A stretch of 64,000 nucleotides of DNA from the NCBI RefSeq assembly GCF_018294505.1, contig NC_057802.1:310827137-310891136 (forward strand), given 5' to 3'. The notes under the pieces were generated by a model. That model had not been told where the DNA came from and did not search any database. It saw only the letters and a program-made list of their open reading frames with translations. Positions 54,101-64,000 of this stretch are shown in pieces. How positions within the stretch are numbered: the stretch's first letter is position 1; every line of letters starts with the position of its first letter. The translations under genes and the position numbers were made by a program. This DNA comes from Triticum aestivum (taxonomy: Eukaryota; Streptophyta; Magnoliopsida; Poales; Poaceae).

Positions 54101-55117
54101 TAGCAGCGCTGATATATTTATTAGCTCTAGGCAGTTCTATACATTTTCTGCCAACACTGACAGGCCTATGAGTCTGTCATCTGTGAACCAGTGCCTCTTT
54201 GCCCTGGCTCGTGCTTTACTCGTTACAATCGGGCATAAACCACAATTTAAGCAGGCCAATTACATCAAAGTTAACTTGCTACTTGCATATGTAAACTTGC
54301 GATCTCACAATTTCACTCCATTTAAACTTGTTGAAAGTCAAAAACTATAACTTTCCGCTTGTGATGCTTAAGGTCTATGTTGTGAGATCTACATCCTGTC
54401 TAGGTACCCTGCTGTTAGTTACTATAAATATCATGCAAATGTTAATAAAACCGGCATTTGATTTGAACTTCAATCTGTTGCAGCAATGGCCACAGTCATC
54501 GGCGTGAAATCATATTCTCCCAGTCAAGATGGCAAGGTTGAATTGAGAGTGAAATCCTTCGTGCCAGAACAGTACTCAGATATGGTAGCTCAAGCTGCAA
54601 AGTATTGAGGTTACTGGCCTTGACAAATCTCACTTTGTTCTGGGACAAGTCGTTTTGTGGCCAAGAGGGTCGGTAGCATTTCAGGTGCTTTCTCATGCTG
54701 TGCCATCTATCTTTCTAAAAGAGTTTTGCACAATGTAGTGCAACCATGCTGTTAACATCCAAGACCATGTAGAAATATGGATGTAGTAGTAGACACAAGA
54801 ATTATCTTCACCTTTGTTAGCTGTTTTTAGTGTCATCTCTGGATGATATGATGTCAATTGTCTCTAGTTTGTATATGCAGGAAGTCCCTTGTCGTATGAT
54901 AAAATTATCGTACTATGTTTAAATGCGTCGGAACCAGCTATGGCCTGCCATTTTGTATGTGCAGGCGCGTTCTCCAAGTGAAAGTTCCTCAGAGGAATTT
55001 TTCTGCTATGTGCATTTGAAGTTGTATGAGGATGAGACGATTTCAGTGGTACTGACATCTGCATTCGCATGGTTTGAAGGGTCTTTTTCTCCAGATGAGT
55101 TTGGTTTTCTTTTTTGA
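46559..55117 (+). CDS. CENPC: Centromere protein C (CENP-C) gene, 17 exons, frameshift in last domain
   Basis: CENP-C binds centromeric nucleosomes and links them to the outer kinetochore. Exons inferred from GT/AG sites and phase: 46559-46696, 46967-47148, 47283-47365, 47452-47554, 47913-48115, 48189-48745, 48852-49013, 49103-49133, 49862-49935, 50375-50489, 51784-51866, 52024-52138, 52565-52647, 53537-53648, 53756-53863, 54484-54684, 54965-55117. The N-terminus ([20 protein letters not shown]) and the [13 protein letters not shown] and [13 protein letters not shown] blocks fit grass CENP-C. Exon 15 encodes the CENP-C motif, and exons 16-17 the start of the Mif2/cupin region. Phases agree through exon 15. 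An extra T at 54606 then gives TGA at 54606-54608, so the product would be about 757 aa. Without that base the frame closes at 55117 after about 833 codons. The boundaries of exon 2 are the least certain. Whether it is active is unknown. Confidence 0.88.
48189..49133 (+). CDS. CENPC: CENP-C exons 6-8, central region
   Basis: Exon 6 is the largest (557 bp) and encodes [40 protein letters not shown] and an acidic Ser-rich stretch. Exon 7 (162 bp) is hydrophilic and Glu-rich. Exon 8 is only 31 bp and rests on consistent phase and splice sites. The central part of CENP-C is known to evolve fast and is disordered in most lineages. Nothing here contradicts a working gene. Confidence 0.78.
49862..53648 (+). 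CDS. CENPC: CENP-C exons 9-14: exon pair present three times
   Basis: Exons 9, 11 and 13 (74, 83, 83 bp) encode related peptides ending IPPxx...DVE, NFE or NIE and built on [20 protein letters not shown] and ASNPLGIPP. Exons 10, 12 and 14 (115, 115, 112 bp) encode basic peptides opening [30 protein letters not shown] and [15 protein letters not shown]. Phases are the same in each pair, so units can be added or lost without breaking the frame. Introns also match: the intron before exon 10 and the one before exon 12 share their last 80 bp, and about 49300-49560 resembles about 51130-51400. This is tandem duplication of a two-exon unit. Confidence 0.85.
52180..52268. mobile_element. Stowaway MITE in CENP-C intron 12
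   Basis: An 89-bp element starts CTCCCTCCATCCCAAAATAAG and ends with the inverse GGCGGAGGGAG. TA stands on each side (52178-52179 and 52269-52270). The inverted arms extend over nearly its whole length, so its RNA would fold into one hairpin. This is the common Tc1/Mariner-derived Stowaway type of Triticeae genes. Confidence 0.93.
53756..53863 (+). CDS. CENPC: CENP-C exon 15: CENP-C motif
   Basis: The exon encodes [20 protein letters not shown] followed by [11 protein letters not shown]. This is the CENP-C motif, the part that binds the CENP-A/CENH3 nucleosome in eukaryotes. The Arg-Arg-Ser-x-Arg and the Trp after it, the key contact residues, are present. Exon 14 supplies the basic RRKSLT lead-in. 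Asp stands before the Trp where many plant proteins have Tyr or Glu. Acceptor and donor are canonical, and the frame is open. Confidence 0.92.
54484..55117 (+). pseudogene. CENPC: CENP-C exons 16-17: C-terminal Mif2/cupin region, frameshifted
   Basis: Exon 16 encodes [20 protein letters not shown] and [17 protein letters not shown], then meets TGA at 54606-54608. Reading on with the T at 54606 left out gives [13 protein letters not shown] and WPRGSVAF up to the GT at 54685. Exon 17 (54965-55117) then gives [20 protein letters not shown] and [15 protein letters not shown], closing at TGA 55115-55117. The reading frame across the splice is right only if the extra base is ignored. The cupin-like region mediates CENP-C dimerisation. 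The end past FEGSF is short and may not be the native terminus. Confidence 0.82.
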
Positions 55118-55321
55118 GGGGAAGAGATGAGGTTCGGTTAATAATTTTTTGGACAAGATTGGTGAAACAAGAATTAAAACCAGAAGCTCAGTGCAACTCA
55201 TAACAATTAATCACCACTTCTAGAAATTTAGTGGAAATCCTTACCTATTTTTAAGGTGCAGAACCATAACTCTTTTTGAGATGCAAAACGGTAACTATTT
55301 AGCTAATGTTAAGTATAGTAA

Positions 55322-55561
55322 ACCAATGGCTGGATGGTTAGGAGTGTAGCGGTACCCCAAACACATTAGGGATCAAACCCATGTTTGATGTTTTGGTGTG
55401 TCATTAATGCGGATTACCTTAAGTGGAAGGTGATGTTTTTGCTGATAGCTAGGCGGTGACTTCGTAAATCTTGAAGCTTCGTGACTCCGACCTGGTCTTC
55501 TGTGGGCATTGTATGAGTGTGCGCATGTGTGCCAATATTCTAGTCGGTGTTACTAAAAAAA
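55322..55561 (+). mobile_element. SINE-like element, tRNA-derived
   Basis: TGGATGGTTAGG (55331-55342) fits a Pol III A box and GATCAAACC (55371-55379) a B box, 40 bp apart. A GTATGAGTGTGCGCATGTGT tail and an A-run (55555-55561) end it, as in Triticeae SINEs. The element limits are approximate. No convincing TSD is seen. Confidence 0.55.
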
Positions 55562-55702
55562 CAAACCTAAGTCTAGTGGTTTAGCTCACTTCGTGACTCC
55601 GACCTGGTCTTCTGTGGGCATTGTATGAGTGTGCGCATGTGTGCCAATATTCTAGTCGGTGTTACTAAAAAAACAAACCTAAGTCTAGTGGTTTAGCTCA
55701 CT
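55477..55702 (+). repeat. Perfect 112-bp tandem duplication
   Basis: Unit 1 (55477-55588) and unit 2 (55589-55700) are identical by eye, starting CTTCGTGACTCCGACC. The unit covers the 3' half of the SINE-like element plus about 27 bp of flank. Identity implies a very recent event or an assembly error. Confidence 0.93.
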
Positions 55703-56600
55703 TACACCACATATGATACAGACTGGTCGGGTCCACCGGGTGTTAGTCTAGGGGAAACTGAGAGCCATAATTTTGGCAGAGACAACAACATGGGCCTTGG
55801 CCCAAGATCCTTGTTCCTGGCATGAGCACATGGGCATATAGGTCGACATGAGTGGGACCAATTAAGGAGTCTGATCAACGAAAGGAGTATCCAGGTGATA
55901 AAACCGGTGACGAATGTCATGGCCTTGACCACAAATTTTGACACAAATATCATGAACACAAATTCGTAGGCTCACGTATCCCACCATGGCAATCATAAAG
56001 AAAGCCTCACTCGGAATAGATCTTCAAATGAAGTAGGCGATCTCCTTGTCTTTACAAATTTCTCAGTTCCTCAACACACCTTGAAGGCTCCCAAGCACAC
56101 CTAGATGATCTAGGAGGTGTGCACCCTCCAAAAAATATCAAGAAATTGGGTTGCTTGCTGACTAATCTCTTGCTTGTGCTATAAAATGTAAGCTTCTCCA
56201 CACTTCAAACACTCATAGGATCTATAGGATATGAGAGGTTGGAATGCTCATATGATAGGAATGGATCCCATGAAGGAGGGAATATCTGAAAATATGGGTT
56301 GAGGAGTGGAGAAAATGTGTTACGAAAGCTTGGCACAATACTCATTGGTCGGAGGTGCATCGGGTATATATAGGGTGGACTGTATCACATAACTCCGAGG
56401 GTATGAATGGATTAAAGGTGACAACTTTAAACATACTCAAAGGGTCCACCAATGTCGTTTAGAGGTTCCAGACGAGCCTAGAGCAGAAAGAACCTCAGTC
56501 GATCCGGATGAGATATTCTGGCCCAGAATGCAAGTGATCTATCCACAAAGGCTTGGAGGCTCTAGATGACAGACACTCGGAGGGTCCTAATGAAACTTAT
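55703..56600. other. Unassigned intergenic sequence
   Basis: About 0.9 kb with no ORF of note. It has the look of transposon remnants, with strings such as GGTATATATAGGGTGG (56353-56368) that would fit a TATA box in an LTR, but no ends could be paired. The last five bases (CTTAT, 56596-56600) are the left TSD candidate of the next element. Confidence 0.4.
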
Positions 56601-58669
56601 TGTGACGCCCCCGATTTGACCGTACACTAATCATGCACGCAAATGTGTACGATCAAGATCAGGGACTCACGGGAAGATATCACAACACAACTCTAAAACA
56701 TAAATAAGTCATACAAGCATCATAATACAAGCCAGGGGCCTCGAGGGCTCGAATACAAGTGCTCGATCATAGACGAGTCAGCGGAAGCAACAATATCTGA
56801 GTACAGACGTAAGTTAAACAAGTTTGCCTTAAGAAGGCTAGCACAAAAGTAGCAACGATCGAAAAGGCAAGGCCTCCTGCCTGGGACCTCCTAACTACTC
56901 CTCGAAGCCGAACTCCACGTAGAATCATCCTCGGGATCTCTAGCTCCTGGACTCCAGCATCTGGTTGCGACAATCCGGTATAGAAAGGGGAAAAGAGGGA
57001 GAAAAGCAACCGTGAGTACTCATCCAAAGTACTCGCAAGCAAGGAGCTACACTACATATGCATGGGTATATGTGTAAAGGGGCATATCGGTGGACTGAAC
57101 TGCAGAATGCCAGAATAAGAGGGGCATAGCTAGTCCTGTCGAAGACTACGCTTCTGGCCATCTCCATCTTGCAGCATGTAGAAGAGAGTAGATTGAAGTC
57201 CTCCAAGTAACATCGCATAGCATAATCCTACCCGGCGATCCCCTCCCCGTCGCCCTGTTAGAGAGCGACCACCGGGTTGTACCTGGCACTTGGAAGGGTG
57301 TATTTTATTCAGTATCCGGTTCTAGTTGTCATAAGGTCAAGGTACAACTCCGGGTCGTCCTTTTACCGAGGGACACGGCTATTCGAATAGATAAACTTCC
57401 CTGCAGGGGTGCACCACATAACCCAACACGCTCGATCCCATTTGGCCGGACACACTTTTCTGGGTCATGCCCGGCCTCGTAAGGTCAACACGTCGCAGCC
57501 CCACCTAGGCACAACAGAGAGGTCAGCACGCCGGTCTAAACCCTATGCGCGCAGGGGTCTGGGCCCATCGCCCTATGCACACCTGCACGTTGCGTACGCG
57601 GCCGGAAGCAGACCTAGCCTAGTGGCGTTCCAGTCCAATCCGGCGCGCGCCATTCAGTCGCTGACGTCACGAAGGCTTCGGCTGATACCACGACGCCGGG
57701 ATACCCATAACTACTCCCGCGTAGATGGTTAGTGCGTATAGACCAAATGGCCAGACTCAGATCAAATACCAAGAACTCGTTAAGCGTGTTATGTCGAAGT
57801 AACCGCGAACGCCGACCAGGGCCAGGCCCACCTCTCTCCTAGGTGGTCTCAACCTGCCCTGTCGCTCCGCCACAAAGTAACAGTCGGGGGCCGTCAGGAA
57901 CCCGGGCCCACCTCTACCGGGGTGGAGCCACCTGTCCTTTCAGCCCCCTCATCAGAATCACTTGCGGGTACTCCTCGAGCCGACCCGACTTTAGACACCA
58001 CATGTGTCATGTATATAATGTATATAGTATATACCCGTGATCACCTCGCAAAGTGATCACGGCCCAGTAGTATAGCATGGCAGACGGACAAGAGTGTAGG
58101 GCCACTGATGGAACATTAGCATCCTATACTAAGCAGTAGGATAGCAGGTAAGGGTAACAACTGTAGCAACAATGACAGGCTATGCATCAGTATAGGATTA
58201 ACCGAAAGCAGTAACATGCTACACTACTCTAATGCAAGCAGTATAGAGAAGAATAGGCGATATCTGGTGGTCAAGGGGGGGGGGCTTGCCTGGTTGTTCT
58301 GGCAAGAAGGAGGGGTCGTCAACTCCGTAGTCGAACTGGGTAGCAGCAGCGTCGATCTCGTAGTCTACCAGAGAAGGAGAGGGGGAAGAAACAGTAAATA
58401 CAGAGCAAACAAAGCATCACAAAACATAAGGAGGCAAAACGCGGTGCTAGGTATGCTCTAACGTGGTAGGAGGTGATACGGACGAAGGGGGGAAAACATC
58501 TGGGAAAGTGTTCCCGGTGTTTCGCGTTTTCGGGCAGAGGTGCCGGAGGTGAAATGTTGCAGGTTCACTATGCTAGCGACGCGTGGCGGACGTACGGGCT
58601 GCGTATCCGGATTCGTCTCGTCGTTCTGAGCAACTTTCATGTTGAAAATAATTTAATCCGAGTTACGGA

Positions 58670-58995
58670 TTAAAAGATATGATTTTCTAAAGATTTTAAT
58701 AATTTCTGGAATTTAATTAATTATTTAATTTAATTCGAAAATGGATTTATGACATCAGCATGATGTCATGCTGACGTCAGCAGTCAACAGTGCAGTTGAC
58801 TGGGTCAACTACGTGTGGGTCCCGCATGTCATACACTGCTTAGTTTAATTAGGGTTTAGCTAATTAATTACTGTTTAATTAGATTAATTAAGTAGGATTA
58901 ATTAACTTAATTAATTTAGTTAGTTAATTAATTAATTAAATTTATTATTATTATTATTTTATTTATTTATTATTTATTATTTATTATTTCTTAAT
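58670..58995. repeat. TTAATTAA-rich low-complexity tract
   Basis: Repeated TTAATTAA and TTATTTA words make a strongly AT-rich segment within the RLG-F LTR. Confidence 0.7.
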
Positions 58996-59231
58996 TCCTC
59001 TTTTTTTTAAACACGTTCTGGGGGGCCACATGTCATAGGCTCTGGGGGAGCCTAGCGGGCACTGGGCGAATGGGCGCAACGGGTGCCCAGCACCCATTCA
59101 TTCGGGCACACTCCTCAACCGCCAGAGGGGCATCGGCGACGGCATGGCGCCGGGGCGGCGCGGCGAGGGGGTGGTCGTGACGGCAGCAGGAGGTGGTGTC
59201 GGAGTGGGGCCGCGCGGACGGGCGCCGGGCA

Positions 59232-59454
59232 NNNNNNNNNNNNNNNNNNNNNNNNNNNNNNNNNNNNNNNNNNNNNNNNNNNNNNNNNNNNNNNNNNNNN
59301 NNNNNNNNNNNNNNNNNNNNNNNNNNNNNNNNNNNNNNNNNNNNNNNNNNNNNNNNNNNNNNNNNNNNNNNNNNNNNNNNNNNNNNNNNNNNNNNNNNNN
59401 NNNNNNNNNNNNNNNNNNNNNNNNNNNNNNNNNNNNNNNNNNNNNNNNNNNNNN
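59232..59454. other. Assembly gap (223 N)
   Basis: An unbroken run of N lies in the GC-rich part of the RLG-F LTR. Frames that cross it carry no information. Confidence 1.
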
Positions 59455-60645
59455 GGTGCGACCGCGCGCGGCGCACGGGCGCGGGCATCTCCGGGCGGAG
59501 GGGTTCGTGCGGCGTGGGGCTCCGGGCGGGCTACGGCCGGTCAGGGCAGGGGAAGGGACCGCGCCTGGGCGAGAGGAGCGGGACAGCTCCAGCGCGCACT
59601 GGGCGCGGCGTGGACGGCGATTTCGGGGCCGTCGAGCGGGGCCATGGGCGTGGCGACGAGGCGAGCCTATGCGGGCGCGTCGCTAGCAGTAGCAGCACGG
59701 CAGGTGCGAGGCGCTGGCAGAGGGAAAGGGGAGGTCGTGGGCCTCACCAGCGATGGAGGGAAGCGGGGGCGGCGTGGCTCGAGGAGGCCGGTCGGGGATG
59801 AGGTCGAAGTGGACGTCCGGCGGCGCTGGGTGAAGCAGAGGCGGGGAATGGGGCGGTCCGGCGATGGAGAGGCGGGGCGGGGCAGCGACATGGTGGTGGT
59901 GACGACGATGTCTGGGGAAGCGCGACGACGGCGTCCGGCGGGGAGATGGGATCGAGGGGGCTGCCCCGATCCAGATCGGGCAAGGAGAGAGACGAGGGAG
60001 CGAGGCGGAGGGCGTCAGGGTTCGATCCCGATCCACGATCCAGGAGGGGATCGGGGGAAGGGAGAGTAGGGAGTGGGTTTGTGGGGTTAGGGTTTGGGGG
60101 AGGGAGTGGATAAGGGGGAGTGGGGGAGGTGCGCGGCAGAGTGGGCCGGCCTGGCGGCCCGGTGGGTTGCGGCCTGGTGGGCCAAAGCCCAATTGGCCGG
60201 GGGGTTTTCTTTTCATTTTTGTGTGTGTTTCTTTTCTGTTTTATTTTAGTTACATTTTATTTTAGTTTTGTAAAATGCCAAATGAGCACCTAAATTAGTA
60301 TTACTAATTAGTCCACTGCCACAATTAACTTGGCACCTAAAATAAAATATTTTGTAATTGTTGAGTATTTAAAGTATTTAAATAATAGTTTTGCTACTGT
60401 TTTATTACCATTTGAATATTTGAACATCTTATAAAAGTGTGGTTCTCCACCATAATTATCTACGCATTATTTGGCACAACACGAACATTTTAGTTTTAAA
60501 GTTTGAAAACTTTTGTTGTTTGCCTTTTATTCAATTTTGAATTTGAATTGGTTTTTGAACTAACGAAAGGGATTAACTACAGTGTCAGAGGTGACGTGGC
60601 ATCAATAGCAGGGAATTACTGTAGTCTAATTATCCGGGCGTCACA

Positions 60646-60657
60646 ATTCTCCTCCAC
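60646..60657 (-). other. Polypurine tract of RLG-F
   Basis: On the minus strand, GTGGAGGAGAAT directly precedes TGTGACGCCC. Just inside, at 60667-60680, lies the inverted repeat TCTCG-TCCC-GAGA. Confidence 0.72.
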
Positions 60658-63600
60658 TACAAGAAATCTCGTCCCGAGATTTAAGAGGGAAGTACGGGGG
60701 AATGTTCTGGTTACGGAATTCTAACGAATCTTCTCGGTCTTGGTTACTCTTCTCGAAGAAGCTGATCTGTTACGTTGATGTCTTCATTTTTCCTGCTCAA
60801 GGTCATCATGATGAATCTGTCATCCTTTCTTCGGAAACTCCATCGTACTTACGAAGGACAAGGGGTAACTTCGGAATAACAGACCTCTGAACGGTTGACT
60901 ATCTGGTTGATAACATCGGGGAAGGTGGCGGAAAGTAACTCTCGAATGGAAATTTAAGACAATATCGAGAGCAGAGTAAGGAGGTATCGTGGGTAAGTTT
61001 CGAGCGGGCATGCAATCGTTCGAAGCCTGAAACAAAGTGTGAAAGGGGTTCAAAGCAATCAGAATAAGTATTATGTCTGATGCCAGTATAGATCAGTAGG
61101 ACGGTGGTCCGTGAATTACATACGAGGCCACGCGCGATGAATAAATTTGGGAACAGGGGGTGCATAGAAGAGTCAGGTTTCGATCCTGTGGAACTGTGGG
61201 TTATGGGCCCACCATGTGGGTTAAAAGTAGGAAGGGCGGTGACATCTTGCACGATCATGATAGCAAGGCAAGTCAGAGGGTAGCCTGTCAGTTATATGTC
61301 AGCAACATCGTCGGTACCAAGGGTGAGGGACGAAGAGAACCATTTTCCTGCTCGTTGAAACGAGGCGGACCATTAGGAAAAGTTCTCGTCCATCGGTGGT
61401 TACCGAAATGTCACCAACAATAGTAACAGGGTCTTACTGACAGAGTTGTACACCGAGGTGTTTACATAAGCAGGAGAATATTACTGCTTAGATCATATAG
61501 ATCACCAGAAAGGTTAAACCAAACAATGGAAAGGAAAATATGATTATCAGATTAAACAGAAGAATGGAAAGGAAAATGTGTTTAAACACATATTTCAAGG
61601 GTATATCCTTCCCAAGGACAAGCAGAGCATGATATCCATGACATGATATAATGTAGAAAACTCTTTAGGTACGGGAGAGAAATTTCATGACATTACCCAT
61701 ACAACGGTGTTTGGATAATTGAGCAGGAAACAATTAGCTTTGGGCTTCAAATGTTCTTGTTGAAAATCAGAGTACCATAGACATGCTTCGAGATAGCATT
61801 GACATGGTCAACAGGTGAAGATCAGACTTTGGAAACAAAAGGGATCCATCAGAAACAACTTATAGAATAAGTCTTACAATTTCCTCATGGAAGAATGGAT
61901 AACCTTGCTGAAAAGGAATCTGTAACAATAGGGCCTCCGGCCAGGTGCGCTATGCATGACATAACCTTACCGGGTCATATAAAGACCAACATTATAACTC
62001 TTGGAAGTATGTTCCAACCATCATACCTGACCGAGGTTCAGATCTGATTGGTGTCAGGATACCTCAGACTCGGGATGTCTGAGAAGAAAGGTGCAACACA
62101 AATTGATGGGATGACATTGTAAGATTCTCGGGAAATGAACTATGAAAGCAAGTTCCGAAACAAGAGTTCATCATTAAACCAAGGAGAGGATGAGGGGGTG
62201 GCTGATGGACTCAGCGACAATTCCTCGAGATTTCCAAAAAGAGGGATTTCCACACTTATGTGAATAAGGAGATAACATTTGTCAGGTCAAATGATATAGT
62301 GAGGTATGCTCGAGGAAAACATACTCAATTAAACATTGGTTGAAAGGTGCACCCGAAATATGGGCTTAGGTAGAATGATCCATGTTAGAACGGTGATTCG
62401 ATAACCAATGGTCTAAGAATGAAATATCGACCATTAACTTCAAAGCAATAGGGTTGCTAGAAGTTTTGAAGTCACACATCATAGTTCAATTGTCGGTTTT
62501 CCGGTTAGAAACAACACGGGGACCAAGAGATGAATGTAGATGGCGAGATGTATCAATTGTATCAAGAATTCTTAAGAGGTGGTGAAATTCTCACAACATA
62601 GATGACATAAGAGATGTTAATGTTCCAAGGTAAAGAAGAACAATTGCTGGATAGCAAGGAACTCAGGGTATAACACCAAACACGAACAAGCTTGTGTTGG
62701 GGGAAGGCAATAAAGTGGTCGATGATAACACAGATCATCGAGGGCAAGGATGGTATTTCTCATCATGAACTCAATCGATATCCTGGAAGAGCGCATAAGG
62801 TTGATGATGATCACGACACATTTGTCGAGAGATTTCATGAAGATGTAATCAATCAGCGACGACATCAAGTCAAAGGAATGATGAAGCAGACGGTTATTGG
62901 AACCATGGGTAGGACACAAACTTGAAATCAAGCTTGTTGTTCAAGGTGAAATGGTATGAGAGGAAGATCGGCGTAAGCTTAGCTCATAGCATGCTAATGA
63001 TATAGCCGATCAGGCTAGGAATGACTTCAATGATTATTAAACTCGTAAGCAACGAAAATTACTTAGAGTTATTGAATCGGAGTGCAGACTTGATTCACTA
63101 TTCGGTGTTCTCGGTTGACAAACAACCCAGAGCCCATGAAGTGACAAAGACAAGGTAAGGTAGTACTTCATCAAAGTTTATACGATGTAGTGCAATGGTA
63201 AGATATCCTCGAGATACCAGGGGTAATACTCAAAGGTAGATCATAATAGAGGTTGGGCAGGCGTATTGACCTGCAGAAGTCAAGTGATTTAACTTGTCCA
63301 AGAATTGGTATTTAAAGGAGAACATGGTCGGAACCACGATTGCAAAAGGCAGATCCTAGATATAAAATGAACTTATACCAAGGGAATAATTAATTTAAGA
63401 GAAGCTTTTAATGATAAGATCTACATCGTGTCCATGGGCATGAACACAAAGTTCAAGGTCGACTCCCACTTCTCCAATGCATATCCTTTCATTTACTTCT
63501 CGCGTTCGATGAAGTTGTAGTGTTGAAATTTTATATGGTAAAATACCAGAAGAGTATGACTCGTGAAAACTTTCGAGTTCACACATATTAAGGAAGGCAT

Positions 63601-64000
63601 AGGTTCAAGCCATCGGGGCTTCTTAGAACATATACCACGAACTTCGGAGTAAATAATACAAGCTCGAAAGTAGAGCATGGTTCACAAAGCAGAGGATACA
63701 ATTTACCAAAGGCATCATGTATCCGAGGAAAAGCTCACCAGCTTATTTAATATGGAGGACATTGTCGGATAAAATCCGACAAAAGGGTCTGGTGGTCCAC
63801 AAGGGATCTGATGTGAGCATCAGTACTCAACCAGAGGAAGAAAGAATGCAAGGAGATCAGATTATAGAAACAACTGACTAACTCAAAAGCTCAAATGCAA
63901 AGGAATTATGAATTCCAAGACAAGGGATCAGAAGCAATGCTCTGATTAGGGATGGATAAGTTGAATAGCCTTAGGGGTACAATCGATGACGATTTGATTG
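60658..64000 (-). other. RLG-F internal sequence, non-coding
   Basis: Over 3.3 kb no frame exceeds about 120 codons, and none shows a gag, protease, polymerase or integrase motif. This may be a long 3' untranslated part or a deleted copy. Confidence 0.5.

Larger units (their letters stand above)
56601..60645 (-). repeat. 3' LTR of RLG-F with 10-bp inverted termini
   Basis: The plus strand starts TGTGACGCCC and ends GGGCGTCACA, a perfect 10-bp inverted repeat. It is interrupted by an N gap and contains a GC-rich block (59100-60180) and an AT-rich block (58670-58995). Long frames in the GC-rich block on both strands are fortuitous. Confidence 0.78.
56601..64000 (-). mobile_element. RLG-F: Gypsy-type element with 4-kb LTR, runs off the window
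   Basis: A 4045-bp LTR (56601-60645) is followed on its right by a polypurine tract that reads in minus sense. The element therefore lies on the minus strand with this as its 3' LTR. The internal sequence 60646-64000 shows no gag or pol. Family name not assigned. The coding part, if any, would be beyond 64000. Confidence 0.72.

Noticed and set aside
59083..60216. Open frames of up to 328 codons around the N gap
   Set aside because: They run through undetermined bases, occur on both strands in GC-rich DNA, and lie inside an LTR.
60899..61258. Minus-strand frame of 119 codons
   Set aside because: No family motif, no codon bias visible, and it lies in the non-coding interior of RLG-F.
1..64000. 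A new defence system, biosynthetic cluster or resistance gene
   Set aside because: Nothing of this kind is visible. Apart from CENP-C all coding sequence belongs to transposable elements.

Overview
This window is plant nuclear DNA of a large, repeat-rich grass genome. The Triticeae (wheat, Aegilops, barley) are by far the best fit: it holds an Angela/WIS/BARE-type Copia LTR, Sabrina/WHAM-like Athila Gypsy LTRs, PIF/Harbinger transposons and a Stowaway MITE, all of types abundant there. Family names are from memory and were not searched. I see no bacterial, viral or organellar genes, no CRISPR array, and no rRNA or tRNA gene.

Layout. Positions 1-4982 are the 3' part of a decayed L1-type LINE, sitting in the 3' end of an Athila-like Gypsy element (4983-7294). 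Next come PIF/Harbinger sequences (7295-8519). From 8520 to 42073 lies a nest that can be taken apart by target-site duplications (TSDs). A minus-strand LTR element, RLG-A (8520-42073, TSD ACGTT), sits inside Harbinger-1. RLG-A contains a plus-strand Tat-type Gypsy element, RLG-B (10523-34645), and a minus-strand chromovirus, RLG-C (35123-40482, TSD GCCAG). RLG-B contains a minus-strand Athila element, RLG-D (about 19900-29351), and a solo Angela-like LTR (30450-32197, TSD TCTTA). Harbinger-1 resumes at 42079 exactly where it stopped at 8519. It ends at a TAA into which a second Harbinger element (43781-46400) has inserted.

The only host gene I recognise begins 156 bp beyond that Harbinger. 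It is a 17-exon, plus-strand gene for the inner kinetochore protein CENP-C (46559-55117). It has the conserved CENP-C motif, a pair of exons present three times in tandem, and the start of the C-terminal Mif2/cupin region. One extra base at 54606 puts a stop in that last region, so the locus is either a C-terminally truncated copy, a pseudogene or a sequence error.

Downstream are a SINE-like element with a perfect 112-bp tandem duplication, an unassigned stretch, and a Gypsy-type element with a 4-kb LTR (56601-60645, containing a 223-base N gap). Its non-coding internal region runs off the window.

Functionally, most of the window is the layered product of transposition. Every element I can read is broken by stops, frameshifts or lost catalytic residues. 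The biology worth following is the CENP-C copy and the transposon stack against its 5' end.
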